Positions 10,472 to 22,438 of a stretch of DNA of 64,000 nucleotides are shown piece after piece (position 1 is the first letter of the stretch; every line of letters starts with the position of its first letter). The translations under genes and the position numbers were made by a program. Where the stretch lies: assembly GCF_035222375.1 (NCBI RefSeq), contig NW_026946366.1:372001-436000 (forward strand), given 5' to 3'. Under the pieces are notes generated by a model. That model saw only the letters and a program-made list of their open reading frames with translations, was not told the origin of the DNA and did no database searches. This stretch comes from Podospora pseudocomata (Eukaryota; Ascomycota; Sordariomycetes; Sordariales; Podosporaceae).

Positions 10472-11005
10472 TCACCAAACCACCCAATGCTTCCAATCCC
10501 TCCTCCTCCTGGGATGTTTTCCTCTGCCCCTTTCCCCAATTCTGTTTGATGAGTTTGGCTCTGGTCGGGGATACCGCCGCAGGGAACCAAATTCGGGCTC
10601 GCGCCGGGGCCAGTCGTAAGGGTTCTCTTCACCTTCGCCCCAGATGTCTTTTGGGTTGAAGGCGCCATTGCTGTCAGCGTTTGGGTCTGCCGGAGGTTCA
10701 GGGGGAGTGTTGAGGGGTGTGTCCCTTAGTGAAGGGGGGACTGTGCCGATGGATTTGTTTGGTGGTGGTGGTGGTGTACCTTTCCGTCCTCCCAGCCCTT
10801 CTTCCTGTGTAGGGATGTGAGGCGTGGTCATTGTTTTGAAGATCTGATCTTCTATTGTTTGGGGGGTGTCCAATAGGGGAGGGGGAGGGGGAGGGAGGAC
10901 GAGTTCATTCGAGTGGGTGTAGCGTTGTGGTGTTGGGGTTGGGAGGGCTGATGTTGTCAGGAGGAGGGTGGTTGTGAGGATCAGGGCTGGTGATGATAGT
11001 TTCAT
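10472..11005 (-). CDS. Small secreted proline-rich protein, function unknown
   Basis: Predicted secreted protein of 177 residues with no recognised family. Start 11005 was chosen because it opens directly into a signal peptide (MKLSSPALILTTTLLLTTSALP); upstream in-frame ATGs would only add residues before it. The mature part is Pro-rich with a PPPPPP block near residue 40. It includes a tail with DIWGEGEENPYDWPRREPE and a basic, Arg-rich end (GERGRGKHPRRRRD). It has no cysteines, so it is not a typical disulphide-stabilised effector. No introns are needed. It could be a cell-wall-associated or host-interaction protein, but nothing here shows that. Confidence 0.6.
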   Translation of the reverse strand: MKLSSPALILTTTLLLTTSALPTPTPQRYTHSNELVLPPPPPPLLDTPQTIEDQIFKTMTTPHIPTQEEGLGGRKGTPPPPPNKSIGTVPPSLRDTPLNTPPEPPADPNADSNGAFNPKDIWGEGEENPYDWPRREPEFGSLRRYPRPEPNSSNRIGERGRGKHPRRRRDWKHWVVW

Positions 11006-11604
11006 GGTTGACATCACTTTAACAAACATATAAAAGAAGATGTGTTTCTTTCTTTTAGGTATCCAGGATGAGGAAATTGATTGCCATTATTGAATCATGT
11101 CCATGTGGCAGACACTTATACCATTACCATCTCGCTCTCACCATGCCGACTACCCGGCACACTGACATGCCCAGGAACACTTCCCAATATCCAGGCTACA
11201 CACATTGCTGCATTTATGCGTTTGAACCAGTTTTGGAGGTCGGCGGGCGATATTTGTCCAATCCGGCTGAATTGCATCTGCCACCTCCCAAGAGTCTCGG
11301 CACTCACGCAGCATTGCAGTCCGTAACCGATCGATTGATGGGGAAGAGGCCATAGCTGGAAATATAAATTACACGTGTTGGTTTACCGTGACTTTTGGCT
11401 TGCTAGTTGTATTCTTAGTGATGGGACATATCCGCTGCCCCGTTCTGAGGAGGAACATACACTCAGAACATGCAAGATGAAAAGCATCGAAAATAAAACC
11501 AAAATGTTCCACAAGGCTGTGTAAACTGACAGTTTGGCTCGAATAGTCACACCGATCTAACCCGTATCCACAGATCTATCCTCTTGTCGTTCCAGTCACC
11601 CTCT
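11006..11604. other. Intergenic region, nothing recognised
   Basis: About 600 bp between the secreted-protein gene's start and the 3' end of the CobW-type gene. Only short frames occur and no RNA gene is recognised. Confidence 0.4.
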
Positions 11605-12750
11605 CTAATTAATCTTCCTCACCACCAACTCCCCCCTCTCATCCCCCTCCAACTCCAGCAACCCACCCGCCTCCAACTTCCTCTTCCACTTTGTGCTCTC
11701 ATACCTCGCCAACACAACCGTCATCCTCAACACCGACTCCTCGCTACTCTCGTGCTCCTTCACCCCTCCCCCCATAGCCGTAAACGTCCACCTCCCAAAC
11801 GCCCAATTCAGAATGTACCTCCCGCTCTGGCTCTTGGTCACAGGAACATCCTCATCCGAATTCTTCACCTCCCCCTCCCCACCCACAGTCAGCACAGCCT
11901 TAATCCTATAAACCTCATCCTTCGGCGCCTTCCCAAGCAACCCCATCAGCTTTCCCGCATCCACCCCTTTTCCTTTTTGCGTCCCCTTCAACTCAACACT
12001 AAGAACCTCCACCTCATTCCGATGCCCATGATCATGTTCGTGCCCCCCCTCCCCATTTCCCCCCTCCCCTTCCACCAGTCCAGCAGCGAGACTCGAATCC
12101 AACCCCAGCAAAACCCCAACCTCGACCCTCCCCCTATCACTCCTCACCCTAGCAGTCTCAACCTCCAAATCCCCCAACCGATCCACCACCTCCTCCACCC
12201 TCCTCTCCCCAACACCCTCCCACTTGTTCAACACCACCAAATCAGTATACCTAGCCTGCAGCCTAGCCGTGAAGCTAACATCCTCATACCCCCCCCAATT
12301 CTCAACATCAATCACGCTAACCACCCCATCCAACACCCACTCCCTACCCCCCGTCTCCCTCACCAGTCTATTAACCTCCATAGCCAACGTGGCAGGGAAC
12401 GCACTCCCGCTCGTCTCGATGATGACCCTGTCCGGTCTCGCCGTTTCCCTCATTTCTTTCAAGGCAGAGGATAAGCTGCCTACCAAGTTACAACAGATAC
12501 ACCCGTTCAGCAGTTCCTTAACCGAGGAGATGGAAGAAGACGAGGCAAGCTGGCTGTCGACTGCGAGGTCGCCAAACTCGTTTTTTAGGAGCGCCAAAGT
12601 GTAGTTTGGATTCAGGGCCCGCAGTTGGGGGAGGAGGTTGAGGATGAGGGTTGTTTTGCCTGCTCCCAAAAAGCCGGTGAGGATGGTGATGGGGATTGGT
12701 TTTTGTTCATTGTCACCGTTGGGGGTGGTGGAAGGGTGTAGGTCGCCCAT
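11605..12750 (-). CDS. CobW/ZNG1-family GTPase metallochaperone
   Basis: G3E-family GTPase of the CobW/COG0523 group; eukaryotic ZNG1 members deliver zinc to client enzymes such as methionine aminopeptidase. A single exon of 381 residues. Seen: Walker A GFLGAGKTT near residue 26, the metal site LLNGCICC (CxCC) near residue 83, ETSG (switch/Walker B region) and the base-recognition motif VLNKWE (usually NKxD, here NKWE). A His-rich loop (GHEHDHGHRNE) lies near residue 240, and the C-terminal CobW_C domain contains GRYILNWAFGRWTF. The coding strand becomes strongly G-rich after the first third. Start 12750 is the only sensible ATG before the P-loop. No lesions. Confidence 0.9.
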   Translation of the reverse strand: MGDLHPSTTPNGDNEQKPIPITILTGFLGAGKTTLILNLLPQLRALNPNYTLALLKNEFGDLAVDSQLASSSSISSVKELLNGCICCNLVGSLSSALKEMRETARPDRVIIETSGSAFPATLAMEVNRLVRETGGREWVLDGVVSVIDVENWGGYEDVSFTARLQARYTDLVVLNKWEGVGERRVEEVVDRLGDLEVETARVRSDRGRVEVGVLLGLDSSLAAGLVEGEGGNGEGGHEHDHGHRNEVEVLSVELKGTQKGKGVDAGKLMGLLGKAPKDEVYRIKAVLTVGGEGEVKNSDEDVPVTKSQSGRYILNWAFGRWTFTAMGGGVKEHESSEESVLRMTVVLARYESTKWKRKLEAGGLLELEGDERGELVVRKIN

Positions 12751-13436
12751 CGTTGGCTGAGAGTTGATATGTGATGTGATGATAATGGCAAGATGTGTGA
12801 TTGTCTAAGTGAAAAGTGAGAGATGAGTTTATGAGCGAGCAGTTATCCAAGTCAAGAAAACGACTCGAGTAACAAGCGGCGACGTCGGACAAGACACACA
12901 CACCCAAGCTTGAGTGGTGGCGGGGTGATAAGCGATAAGAGCTTGGCAGCTTTGCCCCTCCATCACAAACTACCTACCATCCTCATACTTCGTGTTCCTT
13001 GCATTGTTTACATTGCCTAAAACACTGCCCTTTACAGCGTCATATCACGTAAACACTACTGGCCCCGATTCATGGTCTCATATTCACAAACACTAGTTCA
13101 TACCTACAACCCACACAAACGCACTCATCCCATCTCAACCACCAAGTGACGTCATCCACCGTGCTCAAAAGATCATTGAAATAAAAACATTGAAACTTTG
13201 CTCAACTTCGCTCGAACTCTGCCAAAAGAATTTCAAATGCTTCATGTGCCGTGATAATTCTGATGTGTTCAATGCAGGAGCAGACGAAAAAAAAGAAAAA
13301 TACCAGTCTAAAACAAAAAGCCACTCGACGCATGCTTGCCATGCCATCCCAGCCAAGCAACAAACCCCCCCCCAAAAAAAAAGACCACCCTTGACCTCCC
13401 CAGGCCCCTTTTCATCCCGTATCATCCTCAAGCCCT
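12751..13436. other. Intergenic region between the CobW-type gene and glycogenin
   Basis: About 690 bp. The left part is the CobW-type gene's promoter side and the right part lies just past the glycogenin stop. No coding or RNA gene is recognised; a C9 and an A9 run meet near 13367-13382. Confidence 0.4.
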
Positions 13437-15977
13437 CTAGGTCTGCAAAACGTCAAGGTCCTCCTCGGTCGGCTGCGCGGGGGTGTCCTGTGTCAGATAG
13501 TCCTCGCCCTTCTCAAACATGGCTCCGGGTCCTTGGTAGGATGGCACGGCAATCGTCGCCGTCGTGCTAATGCTGGGGGAGCGCGACTCCACGGTCCTGG
13601 GCGTCGTCTGTCCCGTCACCAGCTCGGGGGCCTCTGCTAGAATCTTCTCTGCCGGGTTAGGCTTGATCGGTCTCGGGCTCACCACTGGAGGCGAGGGGGC
13701 AACATAAGTAGGCGACCTCACATCTTCGGATCCGAACGGCAACGGACGGTGGGGAATCTCCTTTCCATCCACACTAATGCTATCCTGGCTCTGGCCGGTT
13801 CCGCTGGCACCCAACTTCTCCAACAAGACCTCGGATTGTTGCTTGGCCAACTTTTGGAGTTGAGCAGCCGGGTCCTTTTTGTGTCTCGGTTAGTCAAGCT
13901 CGTCTTGCAGCGTCAGCATACCCCGATCATCAAATACATACCCATTCGTCTTGGGCGGGAACGCCCTCGGCAGCAGGCAGCTGTTGGCCATTATCATCAG
14001 CGTTGGCCCAGAACTGTCGCCTCCTGACCGGTGCGGGCGTGACCGGAAGGCTCGGACGGTCGTCCTCGGTAGGGAAGTCGGTTACCTTGATGGATCCTCT
14101 GCGCTCCTCGCTTGGCTCCTCCTGGCGTTCGCCGGATGTCGATCTGCCTGGGCTTGCCGCCAGAATCTGGCTCCTAGACCTGCGGTGTCTCTGCATCGAG
14201 TCAACATAGCGGTTAATCTGGGGGATCTCATCCCACGCGTTGCTTTGGTTCAACGAGTTCCAGGCGGTTCCGCCGGGAGAGGGGGCGGTTCGGATGGCTG
14301 GACCTATAGGCGTAAACAATGGGTTTCTTCTTCCCACAACGTGTCGTCTTTGCTCACCAGGAGATTTCGGGGCCGGAGTCACGGGGGCCAAGGGGTTCTC
14401 AGCAAACACGCGGGTGGGGCGAGGCGCATTGTTTTCCCACGGGAAAACAGACTTGGGCTGATCGCGCTCGCTCGGTACCGAGTACCACATGTTGCTGGGA
14501 GGGCTGGGGTAGCGGTCGGGTGCCTGGAACTGCGAAGTGTCTCTGGACATCTCGTAGTGTGTGCGGGGGAAGTTTGCAGCCTCGGGCCCGGAATCGGTTG
14601 GGGGTGAGCTCCTCTGGGCATCCCATCCTGTTTGCGGCAACGTCTCAGTATATGCACCTCCAGATTCATTCGTCACCTTGGGTCCCGCGGAAGTGTGTTC
14701 CTCCTGGTGGATGTGATCCTGACTCTCATGATGGACATGATGGTCTCCAGAGTGGGCAACATGATCCTGGTTCCCCTGGTGTTCCTCTTGCGAGGGGGTA
14801 GGGGATTGCTGACCGTTGGGTTCGCCAGTGGGCACGACATAACGGGTCGTTGGGTTGTATTCTCCCTTGACAAAGTGCTGAACAATGCTGGGCGCGTGCC
14901 CGGCCTGCCCCGGAGTTAGTGATTTCTTTCGGCCGCTGCGGTCCGGACCTACCTCTTTGTGGTAGTGTCTGTCGTAAACAGCCCACCACCTTCCGGTCAT
15001 CTCATCGAAGGGTCCGGCGTCCGTGGTGTTTTCGCGTCCCTGCCTCCACGGCTTGTCGGCTCCAATGAAGTGCACCATGTTGATGCTGCCCTGGAAGTGG
15101 CGGTAGGCGGGAACATATTGGTAGTGAGCTGAAGGCGTGACGTTGTAGGTGAAGCTGAGGCGGTTATATGTGTTTCCAAAGTGCATGTTCAAGAGGCCCT
15201 GATCGGCGCCGTCAAACGAGATGCCGCGTTCGGCCATAGCCATCATGGCATAGTAGTCGCCCATGTTGGGGGTCAGGGCCATGACACCGGTGTTGAACAA
15301 GTCGGGCCATCCGATATCGGGAGCCGCCGAGAAGGCATGTGGGAGATCGAAGAGCTCATCCACGGCTCTGTAAGCAACCACGTCGGCATCAATGTAGACA
15401 ATCCTGCGGAACTGGGTCTGCTTCCACAGGTTGATCTTGGTAAAGGCCGAGTGGAGATCCGGGCGGTTCATCAAGAAGAGGTTGGCGGGCTTGCCATTGC
15501 GGATGCGGTCGACATAGATGACATAGTCATATACAGTCTGCGCACCTGTTAGACCGCTAGTTTTGTGAGAAGTGGTTTCTGAAGGAGCTTGCCTTGAGCG
15601 TAGCGATAACCTCGGTCGAGACGGTGTCTGGTGTGACAAGGATGGCGAGCTTCTTGGTGGTGCCGGCATCGCGCAACGAGTGGGCAAGGACAAGAGCACC
15701 TGGCAAGGCCAATGTTAGCACAAGCATTCAATCATAAGCATGTAGGAGCAAACCCACCGGGGAGATATGTGTCCGTCAGGAGGAGCTATTCACAATGGTT
15801 GTTTTAGCATCTATTCGCAAGCTGCGGGGTTGTCCCATGTGGTCCTCCACCCAACACTGTCGTCTGCTCCTGATACACCAATACCAGGCGCAACAAGTGA
15901 TGATAGCCCATCCAACCGTGGTGAACGACATCACTCACACTTGCGTACACGTCCTCCTTCTTCGTGCCCGTGACCAT
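13437..15977 (-). CDS. Glycogenin, glycogen primer glucosyltransferase (GT8)
   Basis: Self-glucosylating starter of glycogen synthesis. Five exons on the minus strand: 15977-15939, 15785-15758, 15699-15593, 15537-13942, 13874-13437. The catalytic domain shows LLLTDTYLPGALVLAHSLRD, the metal site IDADVV (DxD), FNTGVMALTP, DQGLLNMHF and HFIGADKPW. A long, Pro/Ser-rich disordered linker follows, typical of filamentous fungi. The last exon gives EWDPAAQLQKLAKQQSEVL, matching the C-terminal glycogen-synthase-binding region. Exon 1 gives only 13 residues (MVTGTKKEDVYAS). The third intron (15592-15538) starts with GC, not GT (AAG|GCAAGC); no GT alternative keeps TLK-TVYDYV in frame. The length of about 735 residues fits long fungal glycogenins. 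Confidence 0.9.
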
Positions 15978-18631
15978 AGCGGCGGTGTATTAGATGTCGA
16001 ACCTTGGGGGAGCGTATGTGCGTGGTACGTGATGTGTGTTGAGCAATAATGGTACAGAACAAGGCAAGTGGAAGATAGCAAAGCAGAAGAGCCACAGACA
16101 ACAAAGACTTGAAGACCAAAAATAAGAACGGACGAAAGTTTGTCGGGCCCGAACTGTAGATGTTTAAAGATGCAGGCAGGATGCGGCAGGAAGACTGGAC
16201 GAAGGCGACTGAAGAGGATGGAAATGGAGCTAAGCAGCTTCCCTAGCTTGTTGTGCCGCAAGCGCTAATAATTGACACCCCTGACGTCTGCCCCATCGGT
16301 TATTACCTTGGGTACCCTACCACTACCACCACCACCACCACCATCAAATCACCTGTTGCCTGACCGGCCCATGGCGATGTGCAACCCAACGGCACCTTTT
16401 GATAATTCCTTCTTGCAGCCTGCAGCATGCGGCAGCTCTTGCATCGAAGCAGCAGGACCCGGTGCAGAGCAGCAGGGCTACCGCAGGTCTTCTTGTCGCG
16501 ATGATCTGTTTGGTTCTCCTTCCTGTGATGCTACGGCCCTCAAGAGAGTGGACATCAACCTTGGGCATTCTGTATGGCTTTTTCCAGCGTCTTTGGGTAT
16601 CAAGAGACGTTGTAACCAAGAGCCCAGTGGGGGAGATCTCGCCTGCCAAGATTTGGACGTCAACACCGTTTTTGATGTTTCATTTTGCGAGACACCTCAT
16701 GGGTGGTGGCTTGCAGAGCGTCCCTTCTACGCGTCTGCAGCATGCCGCCACTGGTGGCGTGAGTGCTATAACGACGATAACGACGATAACGTTGGCTACC
16801 GGGAAAGTTTTGTTTCTCAGTATAGTGTATGTCTGTAGCTGTCAGCGAGAACTCTTTGCATTCTTTCCTACCTCGGCCCTCCTTCTCTACCAAAACCCTC
16901 AACACCAACCCCTCCCAGTCCCAGCTCCCCTTCCCAGCCCAGCGGTATCGCTAACACTTTCTTGCCTGCCGGGATCAAGAAAGCAAGCACCTGACAGGCG
17001 CCCAGGGCTCCACCATGGCGTTGGGCAAAGAGATCCAGTGGGGTCCCTTCACCATCAAAAAGCGGAGCCAATTGCATCATCAAATTCTCGCTCAATCCTA
17101 CCCCGCGGCCAAATGCCCCGCATTCCATCGCATCTCACCGCTAAGTGGTTGTGGTGTTTTTTATCAAACCAAACCTCCACTTGGGAACTCACCCCTCAGC
17201 CGCTTGGGCTGCAATCTCTCTAATAACATACCATGAGCGATATCAGAAAGAAAGACTCACTCACATAGCATAGCTACCCAACTATCACCCTTCGGCTCGG
17301 CCGTATTCTGATGCTAGTTAGCCCCCTCGATCCATCCCACCCTCCGCAGTTACAGCCAGCTCACACTCGCAGCTGCTCTCGAGTGAGGAACTCCACTCAC
17401 CCGTATCTCTCTCCTCTCAGCCGGCCCACTAGAGATTTGGAAAGATGTCGAAACATCAGTCTAGACAGGCTCCAGTCACACGTGGGGGGAGGCAATGGTG
17501 ATGGTGTTTTGCGGTTGAGCCCAAACGCTGGACGCGCGGTTTGTGGATGGATGGATGTGAGACGATGAACAATGACCCCTGAGCCCCTGAGCACAGGAGC
17601 GCCCTGATAGTGGAAACGTTTGTGAGGTCTTTTGGGGTTGGGCAACTGCCTCCTGGATTAGAAGACCAGACTTGGTGGGCTGGATCTGCTCTGGAAGGTT
17701 GAGCAGTTCTGGAGAAGACAGAGGTCGTAGGGTATTGTCTGGGTTGATGTGTGCGGTGCCCGACGAAGAGACCTGAATGTGTCTTTGATACATACTGGAC
17801 CGGCACCGGCCCCACTTACCGGCGGACGACCAACCACGGACTCGGATCCGGCAGTCGGTTGGAACCCAAGAGAGTTTCGGCCGGTCGAGTCTTCTCACGG
17901 GCAGAACTAACTCACCGACACTGATCTTCATAACTGGTGACTCTACGACTTGGTGATATCAACAGATCAGCCTTTCCGACCTTGCGTCACTGCAGCTACT
18001 GCCTCTCTGTCATCGTTTTCTCCACCGATCCGTCTCATGTGTCTGGTCACGCTAGTTTATGACACCGAGGCAGTTAGTTGGCTGCACACGCAAGTCAACG
18101 ATGATCTGCCACAAAGAGGTATTTGCTACCTGTCCAGATACTGGACACCTCACTTTCGACTTTCTCACTTCATAATTCACCACTTGCCCCTGTCTGTTCC
18201 AAGTTACTCCATATTTCTCGCTCGCAAATTTCCCGAACCCCAGTTAACTGTTGTCTCACTTTTCCCACCGTCCTCACCACACTCATCCATGACCTACATC
18301 TTCAAGTGACACAATTTCCGAACGCGGCTTGGTTTTTAGCCATATCCATTTTGCTCAACCGCTTCTCATCATCCAAGCTCACCACCTCTCACCAGTCCCT
18401 CACTCACTCCGACTTTCCTTACCATACTAAGCAAGCACGGCACCCCCCATTTCAACGTAACGAATCCCATGATGAGAAACCTACTTTACTGCCAAAAACC
18501 CCCCTGGACCGTTGCATCATAACATCTGTAAATTTCATCATTATAACCTCAACAAGAACATGGCATTTTCCTCCTGAAAAAGCCTTCCCATACAAAATGA
18601 TATCGTACACATGCCCTCTCCCCCCTTAAAC
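15978..18631. other. Long gene-poor region upstream of glycogenin
   Basis: 2.65 kb with no gene I can support. It lies between the glycogenin start and the 3' end of the CDF transporter. A (CCA)n run is near 16321-16343 and a CGATAA-type short tandem near 16770-16790. Open frames at 16272-16838, 16399-17223 and 17476-17931 lack domains and have no convincing start context. A long leader or an unrecognised non-coding transcript is possible. Confidence 0.4.
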
Positions 18632-20074
18632 CTACATATCCTTCTTCAACCCATGCTCCGGCTTATGCGTAGTCTCATAATCAACATGCACATACGCCCG
18701 TTCCACATCCGGCAGCTCCTCCAGCTTCATCTGCAGCGCCTCCGCCACATCATGCGTCTCCCTCAAGCTCGCCTCAGCATCCATCACCACATCCACCTCC
18801 GCAATCAGCCTCGGCCCGCTGTGATACGCCCTCACGGTGTCAATCTGCCTAATCAGCGGGCTATGCGTCACACACACATACGTGATCAGCTGCTGAACCT
18901 CCACACTAGCCACAACGCCCACCAACAGCAAAAATTCCGTAAAAGCAGTCCTAAGCCAGAGACCAGAGATGACGACCGACAAGAAAATCGCACCAGCCGG
19001 GTCCAACCACCAGATCAGCTTGGAACCGCCAACCGAAGTCAGGATGCCAAACCCGTTGACAAGAAGGTCGTTCCTGTGGTCTTGCCAGAGGATGCGCACT
19101 TGGGAGTACTTGTCCTTGATGCCCCAGGTGTAGAGGAACAAGGTGAACTTTGTCGCAAAGGCCGCGCCGACGGCGATGATGGACGGGAGGTGGAAATCCT
19201 TAAGTTGGTCCTCCCCGTTGTGCTCCGCCAAGTCCCTCGCGGCAAAAGAAATGATAATCATCGACACGGCCGTCATCAAAAAGCAAAAGACGATATTGCC
19301 CACCGTTTCCAATCTTGCTCTCCCGGCAGGAAACCGGTTCGGGTCAACTCTCTTGACTGCCCTGTTGGTGAGAATAAGCGTGACGTTGCTCATTGGGTCG
19401 AAGATGGCGTCTGCCATGGTGGTGAAAAGAGACAGCGACCCAGACGAGATGGCGGCGTAGAGTTGGAGGACGGTAAGAACCACGTTGGCAGCCAAAGAGC
19501 CCCAGACGGCGATCTGGAACTTGAGGTGATCTTCACCGTGCTCCTGTTTGGCTTCGGCGCGGTGTTCCTCGACCGTCTTGAGCATTCGCTCGATCGTTTC
19601 GTTTTGCGCTTCATAAAACCCGCGGAGCTGGCGGGCTTGGGTGGCGTTGCGCCCAAAGGGCTTGATGTATCCAGAGAACTTGCTGCTTTTGTTGGAGCCC
19701 GAGCCGGAGCTGGACGGGGCGTCTCGCTTCCTGGACGTGTTCGCCTTGATCTCGGCAAGTTCGGACTCGGTCTTGTATCTTTGCGAAAGGCCGTAGGGGT
19801 CGTTGCCGGCGCCGACAAGGGGGAAGCGGCCTGCCCGTTGAGATTCTACCTCGACATCGTCAGGGCGGTGGGGATGGCGGGCGACGGTGGTGTCATCAGC
19901 GCCGTCGGTGGCTTCGATGGCGGTGCTGTTGGCGCCGTCTATAGTCATTCTGTTCATGGGAGCGGCGGGGGAGGTTGCGCGCGATCGGGACAGTCGAGGG
20001 GTGTTAGCCGTCTCGGACTGGGTCTTGAACGCGTGCGGGTGGAAGGAGATGCTAGCTGATAGATCCGGCTCCAT
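18632..20074 (-). CDS. Manganese-type CDF (cation diffusion facilitator) transporter
   Basis: Divalent-cation/H+ antiporter, probably moving Mn2+ (possibly Fe2+) into a compartment such as vacuole or Golgi. A single exon of 480 residues. The cytosolic N-terminus (about 170 residues) is disordered. Six membrane spans lie between about residues 185 and 385. The metal-site motif in TM2 is ADAIFDP (DxxxD) and in TM5 is QDHRNDL (DxxxD); this paired DxxxD pattern marks the Mn-CDF subgroup. The C-terminal cytosolic domain (from about 395) has HSGPRLIAEVDVVMD and ERAYVHVDYE, the usual ferredoxin-like fold. No lesions. An antisense frame mirrors the whole gene but is a codon-usage shadow. Confidence 0.92.
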   Translation of the reverse strand: MEPDLSASISFHPHAFKTQSETANTPRLSRSRATSPAAPMNRMTIDGANSTAIEATDGADDTTVARHPHRPDDVEVESQRAGRFPLVGAGNDPYGLSQRYKTESELAEIKANTSRKRDAPSSSGSGSNKSSKFSGYIKPFGRNATQARQLRGFYEAQNETIERMLKTVEEHRAEAKQEHGEDHLKFQIAVWGSLAANVVLTVLQLYAAISSGSLSLFTTMADAIFDPMSNVTLILTNRAVKRVDPNRFPAGRARLETVGNIVFCFLMTAVSMIIISFAARDLAEHNGEDQLKDFHLPSIIAVGAAFATKFTLFLYTWGIKDKYSQVRILWQDHRNDLLVNGFGILTSVGGSKLIWWLDPAGAIFLSVVISGLWLRTAFTEFLLLVGVVASVEVQQLITYVCVTHSPLIRQIDTVRAYHSGPRLIAEVDVVMDAEASLRETHDVAEALQMKLEELPDVERAYVHVDYETTHKPEHGLKKDM

Positions 20075-21374
20075 TGCGCCCTGTTTGACGAAATATCGAT
20101 CCCCGGTGTCAAAGTTGGAAAAAGCTCGATGGAAAAAGCTGCGGTATTTCCTTCCTGATGTAGAGATGAGGGGCCGGGGTCGCAGATGGTAGGTTCCACT
20201 CGCGATGTGTCAACGGATGGGTATCGCGATGATCTGATAAGATGAACGCGTGGAGAAACTGTCGTGGGCCGAGTTCAAAAAGATGGGATGAACTTCCCCA
20301 ACCTTTTTCGATGGCTAAAGGGAAAGGGAAAGAGAGAGAGAGAGACAGACAGACAGAACTGGGGATGTCGCAGACAGACGGTCTTGTACCAGGGGGGGGG
20401 TGTTGTTAGAACCGTGCGAACCCCTACCTCAGCTTCGAAACGTGTTTAGCACGATGGGGTTTGCGTCTGGACTCCAGCTTCTCGGATGGTTGATCCTGCC
20501 CGCACGGTGTCCACCGTGCAGATGTGATTTGGCAAAGGCCGTCGACAGCTGCTGCAAACGAAATGGGCGATGCGACGCTTGCGTCGGGCGCGCTGCGGGA
20601 TGATGGCCGGGGGAATAGGAAAAAGAACTCCGCTGTCGGTGCCGGCGGGGAGCTTCCTCCAACGACTGTCCGGGGTCATTCATTGTGATGAGTGAGCGTC
20701 AAGGCTAACAAGTGCTGCGAGGCGCATCAAACGCGGGGGGGTGGTTGAAAGTATCATGATTTTTTGATTTTTTTTTTTTTGGAAATTTCTCTTCCGTATC
20801 TTCATCCAGGTGACGATAAAGTCGATGTTGAGGCTGAACAGCACCCGATGATGGACGACATGGTTCGATCGTTTCGATTGACCATGGGTGTTTCTTCAGT
20901 GGGTTTAAGGAGGCAACAGCGGGGTCGGTGAACGGTGTTGATGAGGGGCCGATATCTTCATTCGCAGCTTGGTGAGGAGGCCTCTTGAAATCGTCGAGAT
21001 GGCATTTAAATCGAAGCTCAGTTGTCAAGCAATTCCTTGCGGAGGGCGTCTCCCACTTATAAACCGTTCATGCACATGGTTTTGCGGGGCCCCGGACATG
21101 AGTCGGGACAGCTCGGAAGCAACAGGGCACTTCGCGGGTGACTGCCGAAGCCATCCCCCGACATGCCAAGACCCACTACTCACTGTGTATCCGGGTGTAC
21201 ACTCGGGCAACCCTCTGTAGAACATCACTTATCATTACGAGGTAGGAATATCCAGGAAATACAAGAGACATATGCTCGTGACCTGACGCAGTCCCGCGCT
21301 TAAACCAACCTCTCCCGGCAGGACTACCCAAACCATTCACCACATCATTCAACTTCATTACCCCAATCTGATCG
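20075..21374. other. Intergenic region upstream of the CDF transporter
   Basis: About 1.3 kb. It includes (GA)n and (CAGA)n runs near 20332-20358 and a T12 run near 20769. No gene is recognised on either strand. It contains the CDF promoter and the 3' flank of the hydrolase gene. Confidence 0.4.
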
Positions 21375-22438
21375 TCAAAGCTTGGCCTCCGTCTTCTGGC
21401 TCCCCTCCGCCTCAACGGGCACCACAGCCTCCTGTGTTTGCTGAGCCTTCGGTGTCTCCCCAGCCTTCTTCAACACCTCCTCCCCTCCCCCAGCCCGTTC
21501 CAATATCCAACCAGCAACATCCTCAAAAAACTCGCCACTACACTCCCCATCACAATGCAGCTGATGATACCACCCCTCATACGCCCTCAGCGTCCTATCC
21601 TTCACCCCACCCGCACACCCCTCAAACCACTGCTTCGTAGCCTCAAACCAGGTCGTCTTATCCGCCGTCCCATGCCCAACCCACAAGCTCTTCACCACCC
21701 CCTCCTTCCCCAGCTTCGTCCTCCCCTGCTGCAAATCATTCGTCCTGTCCAACAACCCGGCAAAACCCTCCAGCGTGCCGGTATCATGCATCAGCTCATC
21801 CTCCTTGATACTCACTTGCACATGTTGATCCCTCGTCAGATGCTCGACAGCAATCTTATGCGCAAGCTGAAAGTGCGGCATCAACTTCCCCGCCAGTCTT
21901 CCAACGGCAATCTTCAACCAAGACGGTCTTTCCTCTGGCGAGAACCCGATAAACGGTGCTTCAAGGAGGAGACCCCGAACCTTCTCCACCAAGGACTCAT
22001 ACTTGGGGTCAGCAGCAAAGGTGAGAACTTGTCCTCCACCCATGCTGTGTCCCATTACGAAGACCGGTTCTTGGCTCCCGGGTGTGCCGAGAAGATGGGG
22101 CTGTGAAAGGAAGGCAGCAATGTCTGAGAGAACTTGCGCTGTTGGGCCCGTGAGACCCCTTTCGGCAGGTTTCTTGACTGACCGGCCCCATCCTCGCTGG
22201 TCAAAGCCGTACACAGCGATTCCTTTGGAGGCGAGGTGGGAGAAGAAGGCTGGGTAGCGGTTGATGTGGTCTGAGAAGCCGTGGATGAAGACTAGCCTGG
22301 CTTTGATGGATCCATCGGGCTATGAGGTGGTTAGCGAGGGAGTAATACGAGTAGGAGAAGGGAACAACGGACAAGCCATGACTTGGTGTAGAGCTCTGCT
22401 CCAGAGACGGTAAAGGTGCCTTCTTGTTCGAGGACCAT
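21375..22438 (-). CDS. Monoglyceride-lipase-like alpha/beta hydrolase
   Basis: Serine hydrolase of the monoacylglycerol lipase (Hydrolase_4) family, expected to cut monoglycerides or similar esters on lipid droplets or membranes. Two exons: 22438-22373 and 22319-21375, with an intron starting GTCCG, give 336 residues. Seen: oxyanion region FIHGFSDHINRY, GFDQRGWGRS, nucleophile elbow GHSMGGG, acid region GHGTADKTTW and catalytic His in YEGWYHQLHCD. The last 40 residues are an Ala/Glu/Gln-rich tail not found in minimal family members. The exon join KSW-LPDGSIKARLVFIHG supports the weak donor. The natural substrate is not shown. Confidence 0.88.

Noticed and set aside
16272-17931. Several frames of 120-275 codons upstream of glycogenin
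   Set aside because: No domains, mixed strands, no consistent splice structure; treated as chance frames in a gene-poor region.
18611-20059. A 482-codon open frame antisense to the whole CDF transporter
   Set aside because: It mirrors the real gene's codon usage (few TTA/CTA/TCA codons), is Arg/Gly-rich without domains, and the opposite strand has clear transporter motifs.
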